From contig JANBQS010000055.1 of NCBI GenBank assembly GCA_027577415.1, forward strand, positions 1 through 43,575: a DNA stretch of 43,575 nt, in the 5' to 3' direction. The stretch comes from Coemansia sp. RSA 922. Taxonomy: Eukaryota > Kickxellomycota > Kickxellomycetes > Kickxellales > Kickxellaceae. Positions 8,788-19,432 of this stretch are shown in pieces. Position numbers and translations under genes: made by a program. Position 1 is the first letter of the stretch. Each line of letters opens with the position of its first letter. Below the pieces are notes generated by a model. The model was not told where the DNA came from, made no database searches, and worked only from the letters and a program-made list of their open reading frames with translations.

Positions 8788-11700
8788 CTAGACCTGGCCC
8801 TTGTATTTGAAATAGTCCAAGTAGCTTTGGTACAGCGATTTGAGCACCTCGTGGGCGCCGCCATAGCGATCAGGGCCAAATATCGAAGTCCATCCATAGC
8901 TCGACTGGCGCGAGTCGCCCGAAGACCCAGCAAGCAAAGTGAGCAGAGTGTTTCGGTCGTCACCACCCAAGACGTCAAGCAACGCATACCAGCCAGGCAA
9001 CAGGGCCTCACGCACCAGCGGTGTAGAAATAGTGCCACGCATGCCGACCTCGCTCCTCAACACAGCACCGCTGGTAGCATCGACCGCTCGCATGACAGGT
9101 GCTGGTCGCCAGCTTAGTCCCTGGAACGAGTAACCAGTCGACTCACCATTACCACTGCTCATCGAGTGCTTGGACGACAGCGTCGACAGCGCACCACCGC
9201 CCTGGATAATGCAGTACTCGGAAATAATATACGAGACATACATGCTCAGCACCGAAGTAGCACCAGCAGTGTTAGTGCCCTTCGTGAGCTTGACAAACTC
9301 ACTACCCGACTGAGCGGCCTTGTCACTGGTCTGTTTGGCCTTGCCCGATTTGTTGTCCTTGTCAGCGCCAGTTGCCAAGAACCGGCGGCAGCTAGCTAAC
9401 TCGGCAACCACGCGGCTATACGACTCTGCACACGAGATAGGGAATGGCGCATAGGCAACGATCCACGGTGTCTGCGAACAGTCAATCTCGAACCGCTGTC
9501 TAGTAGTGGAAGCGGCAAGGCTTCTGGGGAACGAGGGCGTCACAAACGCGTGGAGCAAGGCGCGCAGCACAGCAACCGTAACCGAGACAGAGTCCAGCAC
9601 TTCATTCGTGTGGTGGCGGACCACTGCGCCCAGCAGCTTGCAAGCCGAGCGATAAAGACTAGGCAGATCAGCGCCGGTTGTGTCTGGCAGCGGCAAGGTC
9701 ACAGCAGTAAAGATCATCGACAGGGTCTCGCCAACGTCAAACATGGTAAAGTGCATAGCAGGCTCCAGCACTAGTTCGCTCACAGTGCCCAGCACAAACA
9801 AAATAGTGCTAGCAGTAGGACAGACCCGCATGGCCGCATGAAGCGTCGTCAGTATGCTGCCCAAGCGGCGCTGCACTGCCTTGCGCTTGGTAGTGGCGGA
9901 AGAGTTGCCGAGCTGCCTGTACGCCGTCCGGATGTAGGCCAGCAGCATGCTGCCCACTGAGGCTGTAGTGTGCTGGCCAGGCCGCGACATGAGCTTGAGG
10001 AACGTGTCGAGCGAGGCGGCAAACGCCGAGTGGTCGAGGTTCTTCAGCAGGGGCTCCACAGCGTAGCTGACAATGGCGTCAGCCAGCGGCATCGCAGTGA
10101 CAGCATCGCAGTCAGCACCAGCAATGCTAGCCACCAGCGATTGCAGCGCCAACGGCATAGCATCACCCTTCGCGTCCCGGGCGCTGATGGCAGCCAGCTG
10201 GTGCGTCAAGTACGCCAAAATGACGTGACAGCCAGCCCCAGCCGACTCGTAGTTATGAACAGAGAGTAGCACCAAGCCCAGCGCAAAGGTGCCCGTGCTC
10301 TGCGAGAGCTGAGGCAGCGACTCGGCAGCTCTACGTGCTATATCCAAAACGTGCGAGGGAACCTTGTCCGCACCAGCAAGGCTCTTATACAAACTAGACA
10401 AGGAAACGAGCACGCCCAAGCGGCATGTGCTATGTGTGTCACTGGCAGCCTCGCTTCCATCCTGGCTCATGCGATCGAAATCGGCACAGACCAGTTGCGC
10501 AATTTGCTTGAGCCACGACTTTACCAGCGAGCACCACTCCTTGTCCCTTCCCTTCGCTTGCACTTTCTGCGCATAGACAGCAGCGACCTTGGCCACGGCA
10601 TCCAACGAGTCAAGCGTCAGCACATCAGCCAGCGACGACTCATCCGATCGACTGTCGCTGCTGACACTGGCGTAAAGACGCGCGCAGAGCTCTCGGCAAG
10701 TCGTGCTGGCGGCATCCATCGACTGGCCAAATGCGGCCTGAGCCAGCGAGCCCATTACCAGGCGAACCAAGCGACGCGACGGCAAAATGAGCTCATCTGA
10801 TAGACGCGCAGTTCCAGCCCAGTGGTCGACAATAGTCGGCGCATGTTGAACAAGGCCTGCCGATGCGCTGGGAAGGCACTTGAACAGCCGCTCAATGACC
10901 GCACGACTGTGGATCCGCAGCCTCAGCGCGTCGTCCTCATGCTTGCACATATTTGCAAAGCCCAGATCAACAGCCAACGCCAAAGCAAGCACCACATGCG
11001 CGCGCTCGGCTGACCAGTATGCCGTCGGGAAGCAGAGCAGGCCGCGAAAGAGCTGCACCCAGGTAGACGCCTGGCTGCCTTTCAACCTGTGCTTTCCTAA
11101 TGCGAGGTCCTGGGCGCCAAGCTTTTCTATGACAAAGTCCATGGTGGCTAGCATCTGGTTGCCCTTGCCCTTGCCGCTCTTTTTCTGCGTGCTGGCAGTC
11201 AGCCAGTTCAGCACTTCCAACACACCTGAGCCCATCGCAGACGACTTTTTCGACGACGTTTTTTGCTGCTCCAGTTGCTGCTTCAGCGTAGTCGCAGAAA
11301 ACTCGGCCAGAGCAGGAGCAAAGGCATCGCGGATCCGGGCAACCTCGAAAAAGCTTGCCGAGCAGAGCAGTGCCTGCGACTGCGCAGTCGACAGCGGTGG
11401 AGAGGAAGCGAGCTCGGCGACGATCCTCGAGGCAATGGCGTCAATGGCACGGCTGTCGGCGTACTCGCACGCAAGCTCAAGCCAGTCAGCCAGCAGCTTC
11501 CACTGCGCACTCTTGTGGTTAGTCGCACCAATGCTGTGTGCCTGGCCGTCCCATTCGCCCCATCCAGCTAGCTCATCGTCGGCTGGCGCAATGCAAAACC
11601 CAGAGTTGTCAAAGACCGAGGTCACCATCTGCTTTACGGCGGCAGCGGCTTCCTCGACATTGGCCGACTCCAGAACTGACTGAGGAATGATGCCAGCGCT

Positions 11701-13860
11701 AATGGACGAAACAAACACTGACCAGTGCGCAGCTGTCTGGAACGCAACCAGCATAGCCAAGGCATCAACTCGGGCGCTGCGCGTGTCGCCGCCGCTTGTC
11801 GGAAGCATGCTCTTGCGAACCCGCTCCGGGTACATGCACGTCTCCAGCCAGCGCTCAGTGCCGTCTATGCGCGACGCCACCTCCATAAACGCATAGTGCA
11901 ATAGCAGTCGCTCCCACACAACTCCGTCGCTCGAAAGCGCTACGCAAAGCTCCTCATATTTGGCCGTCAGCAGTTGGAAGTACTGCTCGCGCTGATGCTC
12001 GGTACTCACAGTAGTGGCGCTGGCAAGCACGACGTTGGCGGCAATAGTCGCCAGCATCTCCAACCGTTCCGCACAAAATTCAGAGCCTCTGTTGCTACTT
12101 TTGCCGCTTTGACTTGTACGCCGGCGCTTCCGGCCCTCATCGCCGTTCCCCTGTCCCGAGAGCTTCGACGCCTCGGCAACAACAGCATCGATTACGACAG
12201 ATACACATGCTGTCGCTGGCGCAAACGGCATTGACTGCGAGATAGCCTGGTTTACAGCCCGAATAAACGGCGCCGACATCAGTAGATTGACGTACTTTGA
12301 GCCTCGCGCCGACCGGTCAACCTGAACCTGAACCAGCTTTTCAAACAGCGTATCCAACTGTCTAGCCTTGGCCAGCGTAGACACCAAATGGTTTAGCACA
12401 GAGCTGGCGGGCTGCGTAGCATCGACGGGAATATGCGAAAACGCGTCTAGAAGCTGGTTTGCACGAGCTTGTACTGTGTCCGGCCCAGCCTCCAGCGCGG
12501 TGTCAATTCCTGCCAACGCAAGAGCGATAGCGTTGGGCGTCGCCTTGGGGTTCCTAAAGATGGGACTGATGGTCTCACCCAACCAAGCATCGAGTATGGT
12601 GATCTGGGAATGGTAGATGTCGCCGCTAGCAATACTCGCGTTACTAACCGTGCCAAAGCACTGGTCGCCAAAGTACGCCGCCACAAGTCGGTTAGTCGCA
12701 GCCAAGAACCGTTCGTCAGAGCTCAGCGGCTGCAGAAGCTTATACATGTATGTGAACATTTCCAGGCATGTGTTACTGATGTCCTCACGCGATCTGCTTG
12801 CGGGACTGGCGGCAACCGATGGTAGGCCGATTGTCGTCGTCGCTTGGCTGCGTGTTTCGTTACAAATCAGCGCAGAAGCTTGTAGATAGCGTGCTAGAAT
12901 ATCAGGCAGCGCCGCAGCATACTGGGCACGAGCGGCCAAGTCTTGCGATTCCAGAGCACTGGTCAAGGTGGTGAAAAAGGGAGAAACATACGTCGCCGGG
13001 TATGCCGTTGGATGCCGCACTCGGTCAAGTAGCTCTGTCGCGAACTTGCGCATAGGGTCGACGTGGAAAAGGCCAGCATGCAGCATATCCAGTGCTTCGC
13101 GAGTAACATCCTCCGAGGTCACAGTTATCAGCCGCAAGAGCTGAGGCAGCAGATCCTTGTCGAACAAGGCAAAGCACTTGCGTGGAACGAGCGTCGACTC
13201 GCAAGCATTGCGCATGGCATGGAATACCGATCCCAGCATACCGAGAAAAGAGTCTCGAAGCTGATTGTCGTTGTCATCAGCAGCCCTCAAATACTTTGCC
13301 GTCACCAAACTCAGAAGCTGCGTCAGCCCGTCCAGCTGCGTAGATACGGCCTCCATTCCGTCAGCTGTGGACTCGACGATAAACCGCCACAGCTTTGTTA
13401 CAGCCGTGATATAGCTCAGATCGTGCGTAGTCAGCTCCCTAGAAAACGCGCTGACAAACAGAGTCATAAAGGGGCCATCCAACACGGTATGAACGTCTAG
13501 GAGCGTTCCAGACGAAAGAGAGTCATTGATATTCTCTAGAATACGTGTAAGCAGCGATATGGCAGCCGGATCTCTAAACAACACGTAATCGCTAGGCTTT
13601 GCTGTCTTTAGCTCTCGCCGGATCGTCGAAAGAAGCCACTCTACCAGCAGCTCGTTTTTGCGAACTAGAATTGCGCTCAATCGCTGGATCACACCTGCGT
13701 CGCCATCGACTCTGCTACTGTCTAGAATGGCCCACGCCAGCGTCAGTCGCTGCTGCAGGGGAAGCGAGGCAGCACGCAGCGTCCGTGTCAGGTCCTCAGT
13801 CGAGGCAATTTCAACGCTTGACAGCACTGTAGCCAAACTCGGCAGCTCTAATGTGTCCAT
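8788..13860 (-). CDS. URB2: Urb2/Npa2-like nucleolar pre-ribosome assembly protein
   Basis: This is an uninterrupted 1690-residue frame starting at ATG 13860. The protein is almost entirely helical and repetitive in character, as expected for an alpha-solenoid scaffold. A basic nuclear-localisation-like cluster (GRKRRRTSQSGK) lies around residue 580. The C-terminus (GWYALLDVLGG, then LKSLYQSYLDYFKYKGQV) fits the Urb2/Npa2 C-terminal domain, whose members act in early 60S pre-ribosome assembly and 27S pre-rRNA processing in the nucleolus. Yeast Urb2 is about 1170 residues and the human protein about 1520, so this one is long. The assignment rests mainly on the C-terminal motif and overall architecture; the N-terminal half is poorly conserved in the family. 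Confidence 0.75.
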   Translation of the reverse strand: MDTLELPSLATVLSSVEIASTEDLTRTLRAASLPLQQRLTLAWAILDSSRVDGDAGVIQRLSAILVRKNELLVEWLLSTIRRELKTAKPSDYVLFRDPAAISLLTRILENINDSLSSGTLLDVHTVLDGPFMTLFVSAFSRELTTHDLSYITAVTKLWRFIVESTADGMEAVSTQLDGLTQLLSLVTAKYLRAADDNDNQLRDSFLGMLGSVFHAMRNACESTLVPRKCFALFDKDLLPQLLRLITVTSEDVTREALDMLHAGLFHVDPMRKFATELLDRVRHPTAYPATYVSPFFTTLTSALESQDLAARAQYAAALPDILARYLQASALICNETRSQATTTIGLPSVAASPASRSREDISNTCLEMFTYMYKLLQPLSSDERFLAATNRLVAAYFGDQCFGTVSNASIASGDIYHSQITILDAWLGETISPIFRNPKATPNAIALALAGIDTALEAGPDTVQARANQLLDAFSHIPVDATQPASSVLNHLVSTLAKARQLDTLFEKLVQVQVDRSARGSKYVNLLMSAPFIRAVNQAISQSMPFAPATACVSVVIDAVVAEASKLSGQGNGDEGRKRRRTSQSGKSSNRGSEFCAERLEMLATIAANVVLASATTVSTEHQREQYFQLLTAKYEELCVALSSDGVVWERLLLHYAFMEVASRIDGTERWLETCMYPERVRKSMLPTSGGDTRSARVDALAMLVAFQTAAHWSVFVSSISAGIIPQSVLESANVEEAAAAVKQMVTSVFDNSGFCIAPADDELAGWGEWDGQAHSIGATNHKSAQWKLLADWLELACEYADSRAIDAIASRIVAELASSPPLSTAQSQALLCSASFFEVARIRDAFAPALAEFSATTLKQQLEQQKTSSKKSSAMGSGVLEVLNWLTASTQKKSGKGKGNQMLATMDFVIEKLGAQDLALGKHRLKGSQASTWVQLFRGLLCFPTAYWSAERAHVVLALALAVDLGFANMCKHEDDALRLRIHSRAVIERLFKCLPSASAGLVQHAPTIVDHWAGTARLSDELILPSRRLVRLVMGSLAQAAFGQSMDAASTTCRELCARLYASVSSDSRSDESSLADVLTLDSLDAVAKVAAVYAQKVQAKGRDKEWCSLVKSWLKQIAQLVCADFDRMSQDGSEAASDTHSTCRLGVLVSLSSLYKSLAGADKVPSHVLDIARRAAESLPQLSQSTGTFALGLVLLSVHNYESAGAGCHVILAYLTHQLAAISARDAKGDAMPLALQSLVASIAGADCDAVTAMPLADAIVSYAVEPLLKNLDHSAFAASLDTFLKLMSRPGQHTTASVGSMLLAYIRTAYRQLGNSSATTKRKAVQRRLGSILTTLHAAMRVCPTASTILFVLGTVSELVLEPAMHFTMFDVGETLSMIFTAVTLPLPDTTGADLPSLYRSACKLLGAVVRHHTNEVLDSVSVTVAVLRALLHAFVTPSFPRSLAASTTRQRFEIDCSQTPWIVAYAPFPISCAESYSRVVAELASCRRFLATGADKDNKSGKAKQTSDKAAQSGSEFVKLTKGTNTAGATSVLSMYVSYIISEYCIIQGGGALSTLSSKHSMSSGNGESTGYSFQGLSWRPAPVMRAVDATSGAVLRSEVGMRGTISTPLVREALLPGWYALLDVLGGDDRNTLLTLLAGSSGDSRQSSYGWTSIFGPDRYGGAHEVLKSLYQSYLDYFKYKGQV

Positions 13861-14188
13861 GGCTCGCTGATCGATTAGCTAGAGGATAAAAAAAAATAAT
13901 AGTCAAGCAAATTTGCTCCTAGAAGAGGAAAAACCTGCGAGACCATTTGCAAGCAAAGAAGTGAAAATTTGGATCGCTTGATTCGATTAACAAGCATGAT
14001 CCATTGTCGATATGTGTTGCTGCGCAGACTTGTCGCCAAATATCTCAAGACAGCATGGCTCAGCACATGTCGTTTATTAAGCTTATCTTGGATATGAACA
14101 AGGGAATTGGGGAGCACTGCTTTGTTTCATTTTCTTTTAACCCAACTAAACATTGTTACTCTTGAAACATAAGAAAAAATAGGACAGG
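13861..14188. promoter_or_regulatory. URB2 upstream region / kinase 3' flank
   Basis: This is the gap between two minus-strand genes. An A-rich run near 13888-13897 lies just before the URB2 ATG. No TATA box or other gene is seen. Confidence 0.35.
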
Positions 14189-16687
14189 CTATTTGGGTGA
14201 GACTGTAGCTAGTGTTTCTTTCGCGAAATCAGCGTGGTATGTGAGCACCTCTTTGAGGCTCTCAATGATTTTCGTCTTGGTCGAGTGCTCCGCGCGATTG
14301 ACAAATGGGTCATTGGACGTAGGTTTTGCGAGATTGTCTGCTGTGCCGCTCGGTTCCATAGTCATGTTCTTAAACGACGAAAGCGGACCGCTATCCTTGC
14401 TGGAGCCAAATCTGTACATCGACCTCTTGGACAGAACGCCATCATCCTTTCTCTTGCGCGCGCCACGGCATTTCTCGTCAACAACCGGGTTTTGGAACAT
14501 TGCCCTGTAAAGCTCAACTGCGAGATCATTAAGCGCGCGATAGTCTGGAATCTTGGAATCCTCGCTTGAAATAGGAAAGCGATCGGAAATATCGTCAGTA
14601 AATGATTGCACGTCGTGCAAATGTTTACGCTTCTTGACTGCAATGGCAACCATGCTGTTGCTGGTGTGCCACTCCGATATATCCAGCGGAACTTCATTGT
14701 CCTTATGTATCTCCGCCAGTATACTCCTGTCGTTGTCGTTGATCCCAAATGTCGCGATCCAGCACAAAACGTAAAGAAGCGACTCCCAATCGTCGAGCTC
14801 CGTGCGCTGCTCAGGATGGCCCTCGAGGTTTGATACACTCATAAACGGCTTGGTCCCCGTCCGCTCAGGCCTCGCTACCCGCTCCATAGTAGGGTCAATA
14901 GCGCAGTCAAAATCAATGAGCATGCCATACACCGGAGGACCGTCAGTCCTTGCCTCATTTCGTACAACCATGATGTTATTTGGCGAGATGTCGCGGTGTA
15001 GTAGGCTGCAGTTCTCTAGAACCCAGCTGTGCGCGCGCATGGCATCAGATAGCACAACAATCAGCTCGTCGGCGGTTTTAACGGTATTTAATGGCTCGCA
15101 GATCTTTTCAGTCACAAGCACGTATTGCTGTCGGAATGCAATTAGTCGCGGCTCCAACAACGGGTTGCGTTCTTCGTCGTTGGCGCCGCTCAGCCCGGGA
15201 CGTTGAGATATAGTATCATCAATCGTCTCCGAGTTTTCAATGATTCTGTGCCGCTTTAAAATGTCGCCGACGTAGAACGCATCTGTCGTCAAAGGCACAA
15301 ATGACCCGTCGCTACGCCTTTTCGCCATCACTCCACCAGCCACGAGAATAGGAACGTGTATGCCATCCTCGCCGTTGCCGAACTCCTTCTTGATTAGCTT
15401 GAGACAGTCGAGCTCGGACAGACGTGTCGAATTGGGACCCCTCTCAGCGTGCTGCCAAGCAGTCTTGACAAACACATTAGGCTTGTCGATTCTGTTAACA
15501 TCCCTAGTAGCTGGGAAGCCGCGCGTGTTGCGACCAAAGGAGCTTCCCGCCACAACAGTCGGCCCACGCGAGTAGTATGATGTTACGGCGTCATCACAGC
15601 CAGAGTCGTATCCCTCATCGGCAAGCACTGGGACGTCAATTATCCAGTGCTTCCCGTGCGCTTTGCTATCTACAAACCGCACGGCTGGGTTGAAGCCGCG
15701 CTGTTCGTCCTCTCCCATGCTCATGAAGACGAGCCACTCGACAAACAGCCTACGTCCATTAGGCGTTCGTAGGTCCAGATCCGCCGAGGACAGGACACAA
15801 TCTGGGCCAGAGCAGTATACTCTGGCCAGAGACCCACAGAAGGTCAGGCCCCAAAGGAAAATGCGGTTAGGTTGGCTCTCGTACATCTGTCGGCTGTAGC
15901 ACAGCATCTGTCCCTGCGCCGCTCTTAGATTGGTAGGAAGTGTGACACCGACAGAGCTCGATAAGTTGAATCCAGGTGGAGCACCCTTCTTCTTGACAGC
16001 CGGGACGTTATCGGGGACCTTGGCTTCTGCGACTGCGAGTATATTGGCATAGCGCCATTCCTTGACGCCTTGCCCTATGCCGTCATTCCATGGCCGTAGC
16101 ACCAGCACTTGGTCCACCTTGAACCCCTGAGTGGAGTCCTTGCCCTTGGAATCGCTGCCAGTGCTGTTTAGGAGCAGTAGCCGGTAATGCTCAGGGACGT
16201 CGTTACCCGTATGAAGCTTTTTGAGACACTCCATTACAAACAGGACGACGTCGCGGAAATACGAGTAGATTGGCTTCTCTTTACAGAGCTTGTCAGCCGC
16301 ATCGTCGCCCAAAGGTAATAGCCAGGGCTTGAACTCGTTTGCCAACGAGGTCAGTCTTTCTCTGAGGGCAGGCTTGTCCAGCTCTGGGGGTAACGTCAAA
16401 ACTTCGTCCGCCGCTGAAGAGGGCAAAAATGACTCCAGCGCCTTTGTCACTAGCTCGGCGGACTTGACAGGGACGTCCTTGGCTGCTTCGTCCCATAGGT
16501 ACGCCATCATAAGCACGTCAGGGTCATAACGAATCCTTTCCTCGGCTAAGCGCTCTGCATCTCGCCTGGCTGCGGTGTCAAGTTCAGTTTTGGACGAGTT
16601 CGCCTGAGAAGTATCTGCTGTCCGCTTGAATTTCTGTACGTTTGGCGTGGTGCTGGAAATTGTTTGTTTTGACTGAGAGTGGGTCAT
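14189..16687 (-). CDS. FunK1-type fungal protein kinase
   Basis: This 832-residue single-exon protein starts at the ATG at 16687; the codons just upstream have no other ATG. The C-terminal half carries the FunK1 kinase signature: LHRDISPNNIMV (H564, catalytic D566), LIDFDCAID (D592, DFD replacing DFG), RTGTKPFMS, and the conserved DDWESLLYVLCWIATFG. The N-terminal ~350 residues match the long region before the catalytic lobe in this fungus-specific family. FunK1 proteins are expanded in many fungi; substrates are generally unknown. It is divergent from the DUF4246 gene across about 300 bp. The Ser/Lys-rich tail is probably disordered. The key catalytic residues are present, so an active kinase is likely. 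Confidence 0.88.
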   Translation of the reverse strand: MTHSQSKQTISSTTPNVQKFKRTADTSQANSSKTELDTAARRDAERLAEERIRYDPDVLMMAYLWDEAAKDVPVKSAELVTKALESFLPSSAADEVLTLPPELDKPALRERLTSLANEFKPWLLPLGDDAADKLCKEKPIYSYFRDVVLFVMECLKKLHTGNDVPEHYRLLLLNSTGSDSKGKDSTQGFKVDQVLVLRPWNDGIGQGVKEWRYANILAVAEAKVPDNVPAVKKKGAPPGFNLSSSVGVTLPTNLRAAQGQMLCYSRQMYESQPNRIFLWGLTFCGSLARVYCSGPDCVLSSADLDLRTPNGRRLFVEWLVFMSMGEDEQRGFNPAVRFVDSKAHGKHWIIDVPVLADEGYDSGCDDAVTSYYSRGPTVVAGSSFGRNTRGFPATRDVNRIDKPNVFVKTAWQHAERGPNSTRLSELDCLKLIKKEFGNGEDGIHVPILVAGGVMAKRRSDGSFVPLTTDAFYVGDILKRHRIIENSETIDDTISQRPGLSGANDEERNPLLEPRLIAFRQQYVLVTEKICEPLNTVKTADELIVVLSDAMRAHSWVLENCSLLHRDISPNNIMVVRNEARTDGPPVYGMLIDFDCAIDPTMERVARPERTGTKPFMSVSNLEGHPEQRTELDDWESLLYVLCWIATFGINDNDRSILAEIHKDNEVPLDISEWHTSNSMVAIAVKKRKHLHDVQSFTDDISDRFPISSEDSKIPDYRALNDLAVELYRAMFQNPVVDEKCRGARKRKDDGVLSKRSMYRFGSSKDSGPLSSFKNMTMEPSGTADNLAKPTSNDPFVNRAEHSTKTKIIESLKEVLTYHADFAKETLATVSPK

Positions 16688-16985
16688 TGCAAACAAAGTG
16701 AATAAAAAGTAAAGAAAATAAATACAGTGACGATATGTGTGAGCTAAATTGTTTGGAAAATGCAGAAAAATGCGGAGTAAAAAAGCTTGTGTTGTTTACA
16801 ACAACCTCCAAGGTAAATAAGGAACTGCGCTAATTTGTAGATTTGTTGATGCCAACATTTTTTTGGCTTGCTGTAATCCGCAGCGACGACCGCTCTGATG
16901 GTACCAGTGGACAGGCGAGTCTGACGTTAGACGATTTGCGCTCGCCCTCTATTCTCTCTCTCTCTTTGCATTTCATTTTCTGTCT
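16688..16985. promoter_or_regulatory. divergent promoter, kinase / DUF4246 gene
   Basis: This 298-bp shared upstream region has a CT dinucleotide run near 16955-16972 directly before the ATG at 16986, typical of fungal pyrimidine-rich initiator regions. No clear TATA box was found. Confidence 0.4.
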
Positions 16986-18857
16986 ATGTCTCGTATCCAG
17001 GCTCTAGTTAGACCTGCCCTCTGTCGCTTGCGCTGCCAGCCTGTGATTTTATCCAGGAGAATTGCAAGCACATCCGCCGCCGCCGCCACTAAGTTGAATG
17101 CTCCAGAGAATCCAATGTCTGTCGACGAGCGCATCAGAAGCAAGTGTGGCCGTGGCGCTTTTTATGCCTCTGCGCACCGCCTTCTCAACACGCTCTCCGA
17201 ACAGCGCATCCGCAAGATGAGCGGCGCCATTCGTGCCAAACCTGACTGGGTCAGCAAGTCGCAGAATGCCGAGATATGCGAGCGCTGGAAGGCGGAAGCC
17301 AAGACGCAGAACCTGACTGACTTGGAGATTGACTACGTCTTTGCCGAGTTGGACTACTATGCCTCGCTGCACAAGTCTGGCACCAACATCATGCTGGGTG
17401 CAGTTGACGGCGTGTGGTGCTCCGACTCTTTGGTAGACGATGAGACAACCAAGGCGCTCAAGGCCTATGCCGCGATCCTCGAAAATGTGCCAGCCAGGGA
17501 CAAGGACTGGCACCCGAATAGCAACAACCAAGTTCTCAACCTTATTCACCCGTCGCTCTTCCCGCTGATCTACAAGCGCTCTAGCGTCTTGTCTGAGCCG
17601 ATTGCGTCGCCACTTGCTGCGTTGGAGCTCAAGACTTTTGGCAGCTTCCCTGGAACGCCGCTAAACTGGAGCAGGACCTTGAATCCGCCGCCCAACAAGG
17701 ACGAGAACGACGACGACTATGCTAAAAGACTGGGTCGTGTGCCCATCCGTAGTGAGCTTCCTGGCGATGCGCAGCCAAACTTTTACATCCCAAGCATGCC
17801 TGGCGCCTCTGAAAAGTTCTGCTGACTGCCTGCCGAGTTCCGCGTTGACAGCGATGGTGCGGCTACCATTGAGTCGTACATCAACAACTTGCACCCGAGA
17901 AAGCACGCCGCGCTATATCCGATCATTGGGTCCATATTTTCCAAGTTTGTGCCCATGCTGGAGCAGGTCGTGACTGACTATGTGCATCCACGTGGGCAGC
18001 GTGTTGTTCCAGATCCGTACAACTGGTTCCGAGGTGAGCAGGCTGAGCCCGAAGACTTCGACGCTGAGGACTATGACGAGCGGTACAAGCAGTGGGAGGA
18101 GAGCAAGATATTTATTGACCCTCAGCCCGAGCCATTCGTCGCCCCCGACCGCCCCACGACTCCCTATTGCCTGCGTGGTCGTCGCCTGCAAGCTATCGTC
18201 AAGATGTCCAACATTGAGTTGACACCTGAGAAGCCTAGCTATGATGGCGGCAACTGGCACGTCGAAGCCATGGCAAATGAGCGCATCATCGCTACGGGAA
18301 TCTACTACTACGACATGGAGAACATTGCCGAGAGCAACCTTGGATTCAGAGAGTCCGTGGATGCTGATGATATCCACTATGAGCAATACGACCGCCGTGG
18401 TTTGAACTGTGCCTACGGCATCCTTGAGGAGGAGAGCTCTTATGTGGACCCAATTGAGCAAGAGATTGGACATATCGAGATCAAGAACGGGCGCAGCATT
18501 GTGTTCCCCAACATCTACCAGCACCAGGTCTCGAGCTTCAAGCTGGCCGATCCGACCAAACCTGGTCACCGCAAGATTCTGGCCTTCTTCTTTATCGACC
18601 CATCGACCAGAATCCCGTCGACTGAGATTGTGCCGCCGCAGCAGCAGAGCTGGTGGATTGAGAATGTTTTGTCGGCTAGTCCGCTGGGTGAGCTTCCACT
18701 GCTAACCACGGAGGGAATATTGGACCAGGTTGACTTTCCAATGTCGCTCGATGAGGCCAAGAAGCACCGCTTGGAGCTCATGGCGGAGCGCAGCGTTCAC
18801 AACGACGATGCCACTGAGTACCAATTTGTCCCGATATTCTATATGTGCGAGCACTAG
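16986..18857 (+). CDS. DUF4246 family protein interrupted by one in-frame TGA
   Basis: One continuous reading frame of 623 sense-equivalent codons is broken only by TGA at 17823-17825 (codon 280). Both sides are typical DUF4246: upstream ELPGDAQPNFYIPSMPG, downstream SYINNLHPRKHAALYP, IVKMSNIELTPEKPSYDGG, WHVEAMANE, ATGIYYYDMENI and PNIYQHQV. The WHVE histidine and glutamate (H425, E427), H513 and the Arg of GHRKIL look like Fe(II)/2-oxoglutarate oxygenase ligands. The family usually has Trp before LPAE, so TGG to TGA is the simplest explanation. No plausible intron removes the stop. The N-terminus (MSRIQALVRPALCRLR) is Arg-rich, like a mitochondrial presequence. Both halves look equally well preserved, so the break is recent, an assembly error, or tolerated by readthrough. 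Confidence 0.8.
17823..17825 (+). other. in-frame TGA at a conserved Trp position
   Basis: The context is TTC TGC TGA CTG CCT GCC GAG; the next residues are LPAEF. Family members usually read W-LP here. UGA followed by CUG is a leaky-type context related to the UGA-CUA readthrough motif, so partial readthrough is possible but unproven. Confidence 0.65.
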
Positions 18858-19432
18858 GTGAGGTAACTTTAATTTTTCACTATACAAAAAGACGTGAAGT
18901 CCTTTCGACGCACAGCGTTGCAAGGTTGTAGCTGCCTTATCTCTTCGCTAGACGTGGCAGTGCACAAATAGCCGCAGCCGAGGGAAAGCCGGAAATGACG
19001 TCTGAGATGCTTTCCAAGAGGCCACAAACCAGGCGTTGCCACATTTCTCATGGACAATCGACATTCCAACTATAATACATTGTTAAAGGAAGTATAGCAG
19101 TGTAATTTGGTTGGTGTGGGAACAGGACATGAGCTGTGTTGGGCATGGTGTGGCTGGCGGCCATACCTGGCACCACCACATTGTCACTGACACATACAAT
19201 TGGGCACGACGCCAGACCCGCCGCCACATCAACTATTTTGGCTTTTGTTAGTCCGAGCAACTAACACGCTAGAAAAAGAAGGGCCCTGGGGCGTTTTCAC
19301 CATATAGCGTGCGACGAGACAGCACCCTTGTTTCCTTTGAGCTCTTGCTAGTCATGTTGGCATCGTTCGTATAGTATTTCGACTACTGTTTATATTTGTT
19401 TCATATCAATTTTCTCTTGTTTAAAGCCAATT
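18858..19432. promoter_or_regulatory. DUF4246 3' flank and MFS gene upstream region
   Basis: A CRE-like TGACGTC occurs near 18994. The last 60 bp before 19433 are T-rich. Several short open frames have no recognisable product. No RNA gene is seen. Confidence 0.35.

Noticed and set aside
10880..11683. 267-codon plus-strand frame inside URB2
   Set aside because: It is Ser/Ala/Cys-rich low-information sequence opposite a continuous 1690-codon gene.
16986..17825. two separate genes (279 aa and 322 aa) at the DUF4246 locus
   Set aside because: Both lie in one frame and form successive parts of the same family domain; a single interrupted gene explains them better.
17913..18569. 218-codon minus-strand frame over DUF4246
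   Set aside because: It is an antisense shadow; the plus strand carries clear family motifs throughout.
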